Shown in pieces: positions 48,715 through 57,953 of a stretch of 64,000 nt of DNA. Location: assembly GCA_023266575.1 (NCBI GenBank), contig JAHFPV010000003.1, positions 172,308 to 236,307 on the forward strand. Direction: 5' to 3'. The DNA is from Sphingobium sp. (lineage in GTDB: Bacteria; Pseudomonadota; Alphaproteobacteria; Sphingomonadales; Sphingomonadaceae). The position numbers and the translations under genes were made by a program. Below the pieces are notes generated by a model that was given only the letters and a program-made list of their open reading frames with translations, was not told where the DNA came from and ran no database searches. The first letter of the stretch is position 1. Every line of letters begins with the position of its first letter.

Positions 48715-49443
48715 ATGGCTGACGAAAACACCATTGAAGTCGCTGCGCCCGTCGACGGTGCAGACGCTGCACCGACCGAAGGTCGCGGTCCTGGCCGCGG
48801 TGCCCGTGGCAACCGTGGCGGCGGCGATCGCAACCGTGGCGGCGGCGATCGTGGCGGCCGTGGCCGTCGTGACGATCGTCGTGGCGGCAACCGCGACGAA
48901 GATCAAGGCGAAGAACTGATCGAGAAGCTGGTTCACATCAACCGCGTCAGCAAGACCGTCAAGGGCGGCAAGCGCTTCGGTTTCGCGGCTCTGGTCGTCG
49001 TTGGCGATGGCAAGGGTCGTGCGGGCTTCGGCCATGGCAAGGCGCGCGAAGTGCCTGAAGCGATCAGCAAGGCGACCGCCGCTGCCAAGAAGGCAATGGT
49101 TCGCGTTCCGCTTAAGGAAGGCCGCACGCTGCATCATGATGGCCTTGGCCATTTCGGTGCGGGCAAGGTGACGGTCCGTTCGGCGCCTGCCGGTACGGGT
49201 ATCATCGCCGGTGGTCCGATGCGCGCCGTGTTCGAAAGCCTGGGCGTTGCGGACGTCGTGACCAAGTCCAACGGCACGTCGAACCCCTATAACATGATCC
49301 GGGCGACCTTTGCGGCGCTGGGCGAGCAGACCAGCCCCAAGTCGGTGGCGCAGCGTCGCGGCAAGAAGGTCGCTGACTTGCTTCGTCGCGGTGGTGCCTC
49401 GGTCGAGTTGGCCGCTGCCGACGCCGAAGCGATTGCGGAGTAA
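48715..49443 (+). CDS. rpsE: 30S ribosomal protein S5 with RGG-rich N-terminal extension
   Basis: A 242-residue S5. The core (from about residue 65, [20 protein letters not shown]) matches the usual ~165-residue protein, including the fidelity loop region and [13 protein letters not shown]. The first ~65 residues are extra: an acidic start, then Arg/Gly/Asp-rich repeats such as [17 protein letters not shown]. Such tracts can bind RNA; any effect on decoding is unknown. Confidence 0.97.
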   Translation: MADENTIEVAAPVDGADAAPTEGRGPGRGARGNRGGGDRNRGGGDRGGRGRRDDRRGGNRDEDQGEELIEKLVHINRVSKTVKGGKRFGFAALVVVGDGKGRAGFGHGKAREVPEAISKATAAAKKAMVRVPLKEGRTLHHDGLGHFGAGKVTVRSAPAGTGIIAGGPMRAVFESLGVADVVTKSNGTSNPYNMIRATFAALGEQTSPKSVAQRRGKKVADLLRRGGASVELAAADAEAIAE

Positions 49444-49448
49444 GCGAT

Positions 49449-49628
49449 ATGGCCAAGATCAAGATCAAGCAGATCGGTTCACCGATCCGCCGTCCCGCCG
49501 ACCAGAAGAAGATTCTGATCGGCCTGGGCCTGGGCAAGATGAACCGCGTGGTGGAACTGGAAGACACGGCGGAAGTCCGCGGTGCCATCCGTAAGCTGCC
49601 CCACATGGTGCAGGTGGTCGAGGGCTAA
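49449..49628 (+). CDS. rpmD: 50S ribosomal protein L30
   Basis: A 59-residue L30: [19 protein letters not shown] at the start, [16 protein letters not shown] in the middle and MVQVVEG at the end. ATG at 49449, five bases after rpsE. A hairpin with a T tract follows, before rplO. Confidence 0.95.
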   Translation: MAKIKIKQIGSPIRRPADQKKILIGLGLGKMNRVVELEDTAEVRGAIRKLPHMVQVVEG

Positions 49629-49657
49629 AGCCCTTCGATCCGACGAAATCAAGCGGG

Positions 49658-49686
49658 AGAGGGGGAAACCCCTCTTTCGTTTTTTC
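49658..49686 (+). terminator. Intrinsic terminator between rpmD and rplO
   Basis: Stem AGAGGGG (49658-49664), GAAA loop, CCCCTCT (49669-49675), then TTCGTTTTTTC. It is the clearest intrinsic terminator in the ribosomal cluster and should partly or fully separate rplO-secY-adk from the upstream spc genes. Confidence 0.75.
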
Positions 49687-49764
49687 TACAGCTGGGCTAT
49701 CGGCCCGGCCTCTTTGGTTCCCCATCTGGGGATAGCGCGAACATAGCGAAAGCGAGTGCAAGAC

Positions 49765-50298
49765 ATGAAACTCAATGACATCCGTGACAATGATGGTGCC
49801 CGCAAGGGCCGTATGCGCGTTGGACGCGGCATCGGTTCGGGCAAGGGCAAGACCGCCGGTCGCGGCCAGAAGGGCGCCAAGGCGCGTTCGGGCGTCGCCA
49901 TTAACGGGTTCGAGGGTGGCCAGATGCCGCTCCACATGCGGATCCCGAAGCGCGGCTTCAACAACATCTTCGCCAGCGATTTTGCCATCGTGAACCTGGG
50001 CGCGGTGCAGAAGGCGATCGACGCAGGCAAGCTGGACGCCAACGCGACCATCGACCATGCCGCGCTCAAGGCCGCCTCGCTTGCCCGTGGTGGCAAAGAC
50101 GGCGTCCGCCTGCTCGCCAAGGGTGAACTGACCGCCAAGGTCAGCTTCCTGGTCTCCGGTGCGTCGAAGGGCGCTCTGGAAGCGGTCGAAAAGGCCGGTG
50201 GCAAGGTCGAGGTGATCGAAGTCGTCGCCGCAGCCGACAAGGCAAAGGCCAAGAAGGGTACGGCGCTCGCCGCTGCCAAGGCTGCCCGGAAGGCCTAA
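49765..50298 (+). CDS. rplO: 50S ribosomal protein L15
   Basis: A 177-residue L15, longer than the 144 of E. coli owing to an Ala/Lys C-terminal tail ([19 protein letters not shown]). [20 protein letters not shown] and [18 protein letters not shown] are conserved. The ATG at 49765 is preferred over an earlier in-frame one at 49756. Confidence 0.96.
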   Translation: MKLNDIRDNDGARKGRMRVGRGIGSGKGKTAGRGQKGAKARSGVAINGFEGGQMPLHMRIPKRGFNNIFASDFAIVNLGAVQKAIDAGKLDANATIDHAALKAASLARGGKDGVRLLAKGELTAKVSFLVSGASKGALEAVEKAGGKVEVIEVVAAADKAKAKKGTALAAAKAARKA

Positions 50299-50324
50299 TC
50301 CGCCGTCCCAGACTTGCATGTATG

Positions 50325-50354
50325 GCCCCGCTGCCCGATATGGGTTGGCGGGGC
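50325..50354. other. GC-rich hairpin in the rplO-secY gap
   Basis: GCCCCGC (50325-50331) pairs with GCGGGGC (50348-50354), and inner CCC/GGG add to the stem. There is no T run, so termination is doubtful. The gap is 193 bases, long for a spc operon; nothing else stands out in it. Confidence 0.4.
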
Positions 50355-50491
50355 TGTGTGCATCTGGGGGTCTATTTGTCGCTTGCGCGGCAACTCCCCG
50401 TTCGACACGGCTAACCCGTCCCGCTAAGGGATGAGCGATTCCGCTCCGGGGCCTCGGCGCTCCGGCACGCATGATTTGAAGGGCAGCCACC

Positions 50492-51856
50492 ATGGCATCG
50501 AGAGCCGACCAGCTCGCATCCAATCTCAGCCTCGCGAAATTCAGCCAGGCGACCGACCTCAAGAAGCGCCTGTGGTTTACGCTGGGCGCGCTGATCGTGT
50601 TCCGTTTCCTCAGCTTCGTGCCGCTGCCCGGCGTCGATCCGACGGCCCTGTCGCAGCTCTACAGCCAGACGCAGGGCGGCATCCTCGACATCTTCAACAC
50701 CTTTTCGGGTGGCAGCCTGTCGCGCATGAGCCTGATCGCGCTCGGCGTCATGCCCTATATCACCGCCTCGATCGTGGTGCAGTTGGGCGCGTCGCTCTCG
50801 CCCAAGCTGGCGGCGATCAAGAAGGAAGGCGAGAGCGGGCGCAAGAAGCTCAACCAATATACCCGCTATGGCACGGTCGGCCTGACCGCGGTGCAGGGCT
50901 ATTTCATCGCCGTCGGGCTTGAAGGCTTTGGCGCGCAATCCGGCGTGGCCGCCGTCATCGAACCGGGCATGTTGTTCCGCCTGACCGCCGTGGTCTCGCT
51001 GATCGGCGGCACCATGTTCCTGATGTGGCTGGGCGAACAGATCACCTCGCGCGGCATCGGCAATGGCGTGTCGCTCATCATCATGGCGGGCATCGTCGCC
51101 CAACTGCCGGTGACGCTCAGCAACCTGTTCAAGTCGGGCAGCGAAGGCACGATCTCCGGCCTGCTGATCTTCCTGGTCATGGTGATGGCCGTTGGCCTCG
51201 TCCTTCTGATCTGCTTCATGGAGCGCGCCCAGCGCCGCGTCCTGATTCAATATCCCAAGCGCCAGACGCGCCAGGGCCTGATGCAGGCGGACCGCAGCCA
51301 TTTGCCGCTCAAGGTCAACACTGCAGGCGTGATCCCGCCCATCTTCGCCAGCTCGCTGCTGCTGATGCCGCTCACCATCTCGCAGTTTGCGGGCCAGACC
51401 GTGGCGGGTGAGAGCAGGCTGGGCGATTTCGTGCTGACGCTGAACCAGTATCTGTCGCACGGCAGCCCGGTCTATATGGCGTTGTACGGCCTTGGCATCG
51501 TGTTCTTCTGCTTCTTTTACACCGCCGTGGTGTTCAACCCGGAAGAAACGGCTGACAATCTCAAGCGCAATGGCGGCTTCATTCCCGGCATCCGTCCGGG
51601 GAAGAATACCGAAAATTACCTGGACTATGTGCTGACGCGCATCACGGTGATTGGCGCGGCCTATCTGGCGTTCATCTGCCTTGTGCCGGAGTTCGCCATC
51701 GCACGGGCGGGAATTCCATTCTACCTTGGTGGGACTAGCTTGTTGATCGTCGTCAATGTTACGGTCGATACAGTGACCCAGATTCAAAGCCATCTGCTCG
51801 CCCATCAATATGGGGACCTGATCAAGAAGGCGAAGCTGAAAGGCCGTATGCGCTGA
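50492..51856 (+). CDS. secY: Preprotein translocase subunit SecY
   Basis: A 454-residue ten-helix channel of the Sec translocon. FRFLSFVPLPGVDPTAL, IALGVMPYITASIVVQL (signature 1), GIGNGVSLIIMAGIVAQLP and PEETADNLKRNGGFIPGIRP are all characteristic. It exports the signal-peptide proteins noted in this window. Followed by adk after a 46-base gap. Confidence 0.98.
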   Translation: MASRADQLASNLSLAKFSQATDLKKRLWFTLGALIVFRFLSFVPLPGVDPTALSQLYSQTQGGILDIFNTFSGGSLSRMSLIALGVMPYITASIVVQLGASLSPKLAAIKKEGESGRKKLNQYTRYGTVGLTAVQGYFIAVGLEGFGAQSGVAAVIEPGMLFRLTAVVSLIGGTMFLMWLGEQITSRGIGNGVSLIIMAGIVAQLPVTLSNLFKSGSEGTISGLLIFLVMVMAVGLVLLICFMERAQRRVLIQYPKRQTRQGLMQADRSHLPLKVNTAGVIPPIFASSLLLMPLTISQFAGQTVAGESRLGDFVLTLNQYLSHGSPVYMALYGLGIVFFCFFYTAVVFNPEETADNLKRNGGFIPGIRPGKNTENYLDYVLTRITVIGAAYLAFICLVPEFAIARAGIPFYLGGTSLLIVVNVTVDTVTQIQSHLLAHQYGDLIKKAKLKGRMR

Positions 51857-51902
51857 TCGGCGCATAATGGCCAAGGGCGCACAACAGGGGAGAATGCGCG
51901 CA

Positions 51903-52559
51903 ATGAATATCATATTGCTTGGCCCTCCGGGCGCTGGCAAGGGGACGCAGGCCAGCCGTCTGGTCGAAAGCCGTGGCATGGTCCAGCTGTCCACCGGCGA
52001 CATGCTGCGCGCCGCGGTAAAGGCGGGGACGCCCGTAGGGTTGCAGGCGAAGGCGCTGATGGAATCGGGCGCGCTGGTGCCGGACGAAGTCGTATCCGGC
52101 ATCATCGGCGAAGCGCTCGATGCGCTCGCCCCCGACACCGGGGTCATCTTCGACGGCTATCCGCGGACGCAGGCGCAGGCCCATTCGCTCGACGCCATAT
52201 TGGAGCAGCGCAGCCGTTCGCTCGACCATGTCGTCGAACTGGAAGTCAATGAAGATGCGCTGGTCGAACGCATCACTGGCCGCTTCACCTGCGCCAGCTG
52301 CGGCGAAGGCTATCACGACACGTTCAAGACGCCCAAGGCTGAAGGCGTCTGCGACAAGTGCGGCGGCACCGAATTCAAGCGTCGTCCCGACGACAATGAG
52401 GAAACGGTGCGCACCCGAATGGCCGAATATCGCGCCAAGACCGCACCGATCCTGCCGATCTACGAAGCGCGCGGCATCGTGTCGCGCGTCGATGGCATGG
52501 CGGACATGGACGATGTCAGTGTCGCGATTGCCGCTATCTTGGACGGCGGCGTCGCCTGA
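51903..52559 (+). CDS. adk: Adenylate kinase, zinc-LID type
   Basis: A 218-residue enzyme interconverting ATP, AMP and ADP. P-loop LLGPPGAGKGTQA, FDGYPRTQAQA and the LID region with CASCGEGYHDTF plus CDKCGG, a four-Cys zinc site. The ATG at 51903 has AGGGGAG upstream. In most proteobacteria rpsM, rpsK, rpoA and rplQ follow; here they do not. Confidence 0.97.
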   Translation: MNIILLGPPGAGKGTQASRLVESRGMVQLSTGDMLRAAVKAGTPVGLQAKALMESGALVPDEVVSGIIGEALDALAPDTGVIFDGYPRTQAQAHSLDAILEQRSRSLDHVVELEVNEDALVERITGRFTCASCGEGYHDTFKTPKAEGVCDKCGGTEFKRRPDDNEETVRTRMAEYRAKTAPILPIYEARGIVSRVDGMADMDDVSVAIAAILDGGVA

Positions 52560-52594
52560 GCTAGACTGCCCTCCGTACACAAAGGGGGGAGGGC

Positions 52595-53131
52595 ATGATG
52601 CGCATGATCGGACTATTGGCATGGGCTGGTGCGGCGATGGCTGCTCCGGCCCATTCTGCTGTAACGGCGACCAGCGAGATTGGCTTTGCGACGCAAAGCA
52701 GCGTCGAGATCGCGGCGGACGCTGACGCAGTCTATGCGTTGTTGGCGGCACCCGGCCGCTGGTGGAATGACAGTCACACCTATAGCGGCGATTCGGCCAA
52801 TATGACGCTGGACCCGCGTGCGGGCGGCTGTTTTTGCGAAACCATGCCTGATCCGTCCGGCAAATCCGGCAGTGTCGAACATGGCCGCGTCATCTACGCC
52901 GTCCCCGGCAAACAGTTGCGCCTCTCAGCCGCGCTGGGGCCGCTCCAGGGCGAAGGGGTCGTTGGCACGCTCGATTTTACGATCCAGCCAAAGGGCAAGG
53001 GGGTTCAGGTCATCATGACCTATGTGGTGGGGGGCTATTTGCGCAGTGGTCCAGCCGCGATGGCGCCGATCGTCGATCAGGTGCTGAACGAACAATTGCA
53101 GGGCCTGAAACGGGCTGCCGAGGCGCACTGA
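52595..53131 (+). CDS. Exported SRPBCC-domain protein
   Basis: A 178-residue protein with a signal peptide (LLAWAGAAMAAPAHS) and a START/Bet v1-like domain: SSVEIAADADAVYALLAAPG and RWWNDSHTYSGDSANMTL. Such proteins bind hydrophobic ligands. No catalytic motif is seen and the ligand is unknown. GGGGAGG precedes tandem ATGs at 52595. Confidence 0.85.
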   Translation: MMRMIGLLAWAGAAMAAPAHSAVTATSEIGFATQSSVEIAADADAVYALLAAPGRWWNDSHTYSGDSANMTLDPRAGGCFCETMPDPSGKSGSVEHGRVIYAVPGKQLRLSAALGPLQGEGVVGTLDFTIQPKGKGVQVIMTYVVGGYLRSGPAAMAPIVDQVLNEQLQGLKRAAEAH

Positions 53132-53189
53132 CGGCCTGACTGATGCGATCTGGCAAACTATCGGCAACAAAAGAGGGTTAAGGCACGAT

Positions 53190-53209
53190 AGTTAACCACG
53201 ATGTTAACT
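53190..53209. promoter_or_regulatory. AGTTAAC inverted repeat upstream of the acyltransferase
   Basis: AGTTAAC (53190-53196) and GTTAACT (53203-53209) are perfect reverse complements around CACGAT, 33 bases before the acyltransferase ATG. An earlier GGTTAAG lies nearby. The spacing does not fit the CtrA site TTAA-N7-TTAA exactly (here N8). Candidate operator; binding protein unknown. Confidence 0.4.
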
Positions 53210-53241
53210 GATTTATTGCTGTCGTGTTGCTATACCGCAGC

Positions 53242-54273
53242 ATGACCGGATCGCCTCCCTCCCGCACTCGCCTGACCGAGTTGGACGCCTTGCGCGGCAT
53301 CGGGGCACTGTGCGTGCTGATCTTCCATTATTCCACCCGCTTCCACGAGCTGTTTCCGCAGGCCAGCCATGTCCCTTTCAGCTTCCCCGGCGGAAACTAT
53401 CGGGTGCTGCTGTTCTTCACCATTTCGGGCTTTGCGATCTTCTTCACGCTCGACCGGATCGGATCGGTCGCGGACTTCATCGTCAACCGCTTCGCGCGTC
53501 TCTATCCCGCCTATATCGTCGCGATGCTCCTGACGCTGGGTATCGAATATCTGGCTCATGCGACCCAGTTGCTGGTTGGCCCGGTGGCGATCCTTGCCAA
53601 CTTCACCATGTTACAGGGCTTTGCCTTCATGCCCGAAGTCGATGGTGCCTATTGGACATTGACGGTGGAGATCGGCTTCTATGTCTGCATGATCGCGCTG
53701 TGGCGCTTTGCGGGCCTCAAGCGGCTTGAACCGGTGCTGGCAGCATGGCTGGCGGTGCGCTGGCTCTATTTCGCGTGGCCCGACATGCCTGAACGCATCA
53801 TCATGCTGCTGGTGCTGCGCTATCTGCCCTTTTTCGTCATCGGGATGCTGTCCTACCGTGTCTGGGCCGGACGGCGCAGCTGGTGGCAACAAGCACCTTA
53901 TATGTTATTGTCCCTGGCATCGGTGGCGACGATCGAGACGTGGGACGTGACCATCGTCGCCTGCGTCCTGATCGCGGCCTTCGCGGCGCTGATTGCGGGG
54001 CGGCTGCATTTCCTCAGCCTGCGCCCGCTCGTCTGGCTGGGCGGGATCAGCTATTCCTTCTACCTCATCCACCAGCATGTCGGCTTCATTGTCATGCTGG
54101 AGGTTGCCAAGGCAGGCTATAGCCCCTGGATCGGCTTCTTCGCCGCCTTCGCCGTGGCGCTGCTGCTGGGGACAGCGATCAACCGCGCGGTCGAACGGCC
54201 AGCGGGGGAGGCGATATTGCGCTGGTGGAAACGCCGCCGCGAACGGGCAGCGGTCGCCATCGTCCCGGCATGA
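53242..54273 (+). CDS. Acyltransferase-3 family membrane protein (OafA/YrhL-like)
   Basis: About 343 residues with ten predicted helices. The signature is ELDALRGIGALCVLIFHYS near the N-terminus, with FFTISGFAIFFTLDR and SYSFYLIHQHVGF further on. The family O-acylates sugars, lipopolysaccharide or peptidoglycan. Substrate unknown. ATG at 53242; GTG at 53224 is also possible and neither has a strong ribosome-binding site. Confidence 0.88.
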   Translation: MTGSPPSRTRLTELDALRGIGALCVLIFHYSTRFHELFPQASHVPFSFPGGNYRVLLFFTISGFAIFFTLDRIGSVADFIVNRFARLYPAYIVAMLLTLGIEYLAHATQLLVGPVAILANFTMLQGFAFMPEVDGAYWTLTVEIGFYVCMIALWRFAGLKRLEPVLAAWLAVRWLYFAWPDMPERIIMLLVLRYLPFFVIGMLSYRVWAGRRSWWQQAPYMLLSLASVATIETWDVTIVACVLIAAFAALIAGRLHFLSLRPLVWLGGISYSFYLIHQHVGFIVMLEVAKAGYSPWIGFFAAFAVALLLGTAINRAVERPAGEAILRWWKRRRERAAVAIVPA

Positions 54274-54306
54274 AAAAGGGCGCAGCCAGATAGTCCGGCC
54301 GCGCCC
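54273..54306 (-). terminator. Terminator of the CsgG/HfaB-like gene
   Basis: On the minus strand GGGCGCGGCC pairs with GGCTGCGCCC (one wobble), followed by TTTTT (54273-54277 on the plus strand as A). It lies just beyond the stop of the minus-strand gene, between two convergent genes. Confidence 0.7.
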
Positions 54307-54315
54307 CTCCTTATC

Positions 54316-55086
54316 TTATTTGGCGACGGGCGCAGCCGCCGCTGCATTTTCAGGCAGACCGCCCATCTGTGTCACCATCTTGGTATAGGCGTCCAGATAG
54401 GCCAGCACGATCACCTGACCGATGTCGGTATTCTGGTAACCGCCGCCACCGACGGCCGCCAGACCACCCATCCAGCCAAGGCCGCCACCGCCGCCAAAGC
54501 TCAGGTCCGACTTGCGGAAATAGCCTTCCGCCATCACTTCCTCTTCGGTCGTGCGGGCATTGACCACCGACAGCATGACATTGGCCTCGCTCTTCTTGAT
54601 CGAGATGCCGCCTAGCAGCGCGCCGCCGATCCGGCCGCCGAGCATCCCGCCCAGCATCCCGCCAAAGGCGTTGCCGCCGCTATTCTTGTTGGTGGTCACG
54701 ATGTCAGGCTGGATGAAATAGTCCGCCGCTTTGACCTGACCCTTGCCCAGATTGCTGCCCGACTGCAATTCGCCCGAATCCGCCATCGCGCGTTCCAGAT
54801 TGCGGCTCGCCATTGAACGGCCGCGATTGACGATGCCGAAACAGCCCGATTGCTGGACGAACAGCTTGATGATCGCTTCGGGGCTGCCCAGATTCAGTTC
54901 ACGCCACCACTGATTGTCCGGCTCGACGATCGCGACGGTGCCCAGGCGCTTGGTGCAGCGGGGGATTTCCATCTGCTTTTTCGTCTGGGCCTGGCGACCG
55001 GACGATCCCTTGTCGGCGGCCATGGCTTGCGGCGCGGCCAGCGCCAGACAGAGCGCCGCTGCTGTCACCCTCTTAAATACACGCAT
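54316..55086 (-). CDS. CsgG/HfaB-family exported protein
   Basis: About 256 residues. A Sec signal peptide ends AAPQAMA; there is no lipobox Cys, unlike E. coli CsgG. The body fits CsgG/HfaB: SGCFGIVNRGRSM, LGKGQVKAADYFIQPDIV, SVVNARTTEEEVMAEGYF and DAYTKMVTQMGG. It carries Gly-zipper runs (GGMLGGMLGGRIGGALLGG and FGGGGGLGWMGG). CsgG secretes curli and HfaB assembles the holdfast anchor; the role here is unknown. ATG at 55086; a TTG start two codons earlier is also possible. Confidence 0.85.
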   Translation of the reverse strand: MRVFKRVTAAALCLALAAPQAMAADKGSSGRQAQTKKQMEIPRCTKRLGTVAIVEPDNQWWRELNLGSPEAIIKLFVQQSGCFGIVNRGRSMASRNLERAMADSGELQSGSNLGKGQVKAADYFIQPDIVTTNKNSGGNAFGGMLGGMLGGRIGGALLGGISIKKSEANVMLSVVNARTTEEEVMAEGYFRKSDLSFGGGGGLGWMGGLAAVGGGGYQNTDIGQVIVLAYLDAYTKMVTQMGGLPENAAAAAPVAK

Positions 55087-55268
55087 TTTCAAGAACCCCG
55101 TTTGTTGCTTGATCTGAATTTGTGCGCGCCCGATATTTTAGCTGAGCATATCATAGCAGTGTTACGCTTCCAAGCGGAGCGGGGCCAAGTGACGGCCATT
55201 GTCATCTTATCGGACGGGGCTTTCGCGATCCTGCTGACAGGGCCGATGACACCTGCTATCGGCGCGCA

Positions 55269-57077
55269 ATGACTGAGCTTAGCCACATCCGTAACTTTTC
55301 GATCATCGCCCATATCGACCATGGCAAGTCCACGCTGGCGGATCGGCTGATCCAGCGGACCGGTGGCCTGACCGACCGCGAGATGAGCGCCCAAGTCCTT
55401 GATAATATGGACATTGAGAAGGAACGGGGGATCACGATCAAGGCGCAGACGGTGCGCCTGGACTATGTCGCGAAAGACGGCCAGACCTATGAGCTGAACC
55501 TGATGGACACGCCGGGGCATGTCGACTTCGCCTATGAAGTCAGCCGCTCCCTTGCCGCGTGCGAGGGCGCGCTGCTGGTCGTGGACGCGGCGCAGGGCGT
55601 CGAAGCGCAGACGCTGGCCAATGTTTACCAGTCGATCGAACATGATCATGAGATCGTGCCGGTGCTCAACAAGATCGATCTGCCCGCCGCGGAACCGGAA
55701 AAGGTGCGCAAGGAAATCGAGGACGTGATCGGCCTCGACGCATCCGAAGCGGTGCTGGCCAGCGCCAAGTCGGGCATCGGCATCGACGAGATTCTGGAAG
55801 CCATCGTCAAGAAAATCCCGCCGCCCAAGGGCGACCGCAACGCCCCGCTGGAGGCGATGCTGGTCGACAGCTGGTACGACCCTTATCTGGGCGTCGTCAT
55901 CCTGGTCCGCGTCGTCAATGGCGTGATCAAGAAGGGCCAGGCGATCAAGTTCATGATCGGCGGCACCGAACATCTGATCGACCGGGTGGGCTGTATGCGC
56001 CCCAAGATCGAGGCGCTGCCGGAACTGGCCGCCGGCGAGATCGGCTTTATCACCGCGCAGATCAAGGACATCACCGAAACCCGTGTCGGCGACACCATCA
56101 CCACGGTGAAGAATGGCGCGCTGAAACCGCTGCCGGGCTTCAAGGAAGTGCAGCCGGTGGTGTTTTGCGGCCTGTTCCCGGTCGACGCCAATGATTTCGA
56201 CAAGTTGCGCGACTCCATCAGCAAGCTGCGCCTGAACGACGCCAGCTTCTCCTTCGAGATGGAGAGCAGCGCCGCGCTGGGCTTTGGCTTCCGCTGCGGG
56301 TTCCTCGGCCTCCTCCATCTGGAGATCATTCAGGAGCGGCTGACGCGCGAATATGACCTCGACCTCATCACCACTGCGCCGTCGGTGGTGTACAAGATCC
56401 AGCTCACCTATGGCGCGGGCGAGATCGAACTGCACAATCCCGCCGACATGCCCGACCCGACCAAGATCGACGAGATTGAGGAGCCATGGATCGAGGCGAT
56501 CATCTATTGCCCCGACGAATATCTCGGTTCCATCCTGAAACTGTGCCAGGACCGGCGCGGCATCCAGAAGAACCTGACCTATGTCGGCGGCCGCGCGCAG
56601 GTGACCTATGAACTGCCGCTCAACGAAGTCGTGTTCGACTTTTACGATCGCTTGAAGAGCATCAGCCGCGGCTATGCCAGCTTCGACTATCACCAGATCG
56701 GTTATCGCGAGGGTGACCTGGTCAAGATGAGCATCATGGTCAATTCAGAGCCGGTCGATGCGCTGAGCATGATCGTCCATCGCGGCACCGCGGAATCGCG
56801 CGGGCGCGGCATGTGCGAGCGGCTCAAAGACCTGATCCCCCGCCATCTGTTCAAGATTCCGATCCAGGCGGCGATCGGCGGCAAGGTGATCGCGCGCGAG
56901 ACGATCGCCGCGATGCGCAAGGACGTGACCGCCAAATGCTATGGCGGCGACATCAGCCGCAAGAAGAAGCTGCTCGACAAGCAGAAGGAAGGCAAGAAGC
57001 GGATGCGCGAATATGGCAGCGTCCAGATTCCTCAGGAAGCGTTTATTGCGGCGTTGCGGATGGGCGACGAGAACTGA
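55269..57077 (+). CDS. lepA: Elongation factor 4 (LepA)
   Basis: A 602-residue GTPase that back-translocates or helps ribosome assembly. G motifs [31 protein letters not shown] and LNKIDLP are present; LepA-specific GYRPAS-type domain end is seen near [19 protein letters not shown]. Divergent from the CsgG-like gene. The stop overlaps a downstream CTG frame as CTGA. Confidence 0.97.
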   Translation: MTELSHIRNFSIIAHIDHGKSTLADRLIQRTGGLTDREMSAQVLDNMDIEKERGITIKAQTVRLDYVAKDGQTYELNLMDTPGHVDFAYEVSRSLAACEGALLVVDAAQGVEAQTLANVYQSIEHDHEIVPVLNKIDLPAAEPEKVRKEIEDVIGLDASEAVLASAKSGIGIDEILEAIVKKIPPPKGDRNAPLEAMLVDSWYDPYLGVVILVRVVNGVIKKGQAIKFMIGGTEHLIDRVGCMRPKIEALPELAAGEIGFITAQIKDITETRVGDTITTVKNGALKPLPGFKEVQPVVFCGLFPVDANDFDKLRDSISKLRLNDASFSFEMESSAALGFGFRCGFLGLLHLEIIQERLTREYDLDLITTAPSVVYKIQLTYGAGEIELHNPADMPDPTKIDEIEEPWIEAIIYCPDEYLGSILKLCQDRRGIQKNLTYVGGRAQVTYELPLNEVVFDFYDRLKSISRGYASFDYHQIGYREGDLVKMSIMVNSEPVDALSMIVHRGTAESRGRGMCERLKDLIPRHLFKIPIQAAIGGKVIARETIAAMRKDVTAKCYGGDISRKKKLLDKQKEGKKRMREYGSVQIPQEAFIAALRMGDEN

Positions 57078-57568
57078 CCGACCCCCACGCCGCCCTAACC
57101 GGCCAACTGGACCGGATCGAGCGGGCGGCGGCGTTTCTGGCCAATGGCATGTCGTGGGGCCAATGCCCCGATGCGGCCACGCAACGGCGTGGCGCGATGC
57201 CCGCCAGGCTGATCGGCAATGGGCTGCGCGAACTGGACCTGTTCCTGACCGACATGATTGTCGAGGCGCAGCGGATCGACCGGCTGGGCACGGCGGCAGG
57301 GCGCGATCCCGGCATTCATCCGGGGCGGCGCATTTTCAGCGCGGCGGAAGCCTGGCGGCGGGCAGGCAAGCAATTGGGGCTGGCGGGCGTGGAGCGCGGG
57401 CGGCTGCGCATGATGCGCGCGGCGCAGAACCGGCATTGCTATGGCGGCTTGCGCGACGGTGACGGCGGCGCGGCGATGCAGGCCGCCTGCGCCGACTATG
57501 CGCGGCTGGCGGGGGATGTGCTGGCGGCGGTGCGGAGCAGGGGCCTGAGTCGCCCATATCAGCCCTGA
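57074..57568 (+). CDS. Conserved-looking hypothetical protein coupled to lepA
   Basis: A frame of about 164 residues following lepA. No ATG, GTG or TTG lies near its beginning; CTG at 57074 overlaps the lepA TGA, while the first ATG (57149) would drop 25 residues that look like a proper helix ([17 protein letters not shown]). The content is Ala/Arg/Gly-rich, helical, with [19 protein letters not shown]. No family recognised. High GC and the coding-like pattern favour a real gene. Confidence 0.6.
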   Translation: MTDPHAALTGQLDRIERAAAFLANGMSWGQCPDAATQRRGAMPARLIGNGLRELDLFLTDMIVEAQRIDRLGTAAGRDPGIHPGRRIFSAAEAWRRAGKQLGLAGVERGRLRMMRAAQNRHCYGGLRDGDGGAAMQAACADYARLAGDVLAAVRSRGLSRPYQP

Positions 57569-57951
57569 CCTGAAACCGTCAGCAGCGACGAAATCGCCAC
57601 AACGACCTGCGCGGGAACGAAGGGCTTGGCGATCATGATGCTGTTGGGAACGCCCTTTGAAAACCATTCATGATCACTGGCGGCGCTGACATAGACAATA
57701 GGCAGCATGTTGAGCAGTTCACGCGCTTTTCGGGCAACGTGCCAGCCTTCCGGCCCATCGCCCAGATTGATGTCGGTAATGATGCCGTCCAGTCGGTCGG
57801 CTTGCGCGGCCAGCACGTCCAGTGCCTGCGTGCCATTATCCGCCACCAGTAGCTGAAAGCCTGCTTCTTCAAGCGCGGACACGAGCATGTCCTGAATGAG
57901 GATCTCATCCTCCACATAGAGTAATAGCGGCGCGGTCGGCGCGGTCGTCAT
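57559..57951 (-). CDS. Single-domain response regulator
   Basis: A 130-residue receiver: acidic pocket LLYVEDEILIQDM, phospho-acceptor Asp in GIITDINLGDGPEG, and Lys in MIAKPFVP. No output domain, so it works through protein contacts. ATG at 57951, two bases after the kinase stop. The extended frame before that is kinase-overlapping and not conserved. Confidence 0.9.
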   Translation of the reverse strand: MTTAPTAPLLLYVEDEILIQDMLVSALEEAGFQLLVADNGTQALDVLAAQADRLDGIITDINLGDGPEGWHVARKARELLNMLPIVYVSAASDHEWFSKGVPNSIMIAKPFVPAQVVVAISSLLTVSGQG

Positions 57952-57953
57952 GG

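Noticed and set aside
50411-52147. A 578-residue minus-strand frame antisense to secY and adk
   Set aside because: His/Asp/Gln/Arg-rich shadow product without recognisable domain, opposite two certain genes.
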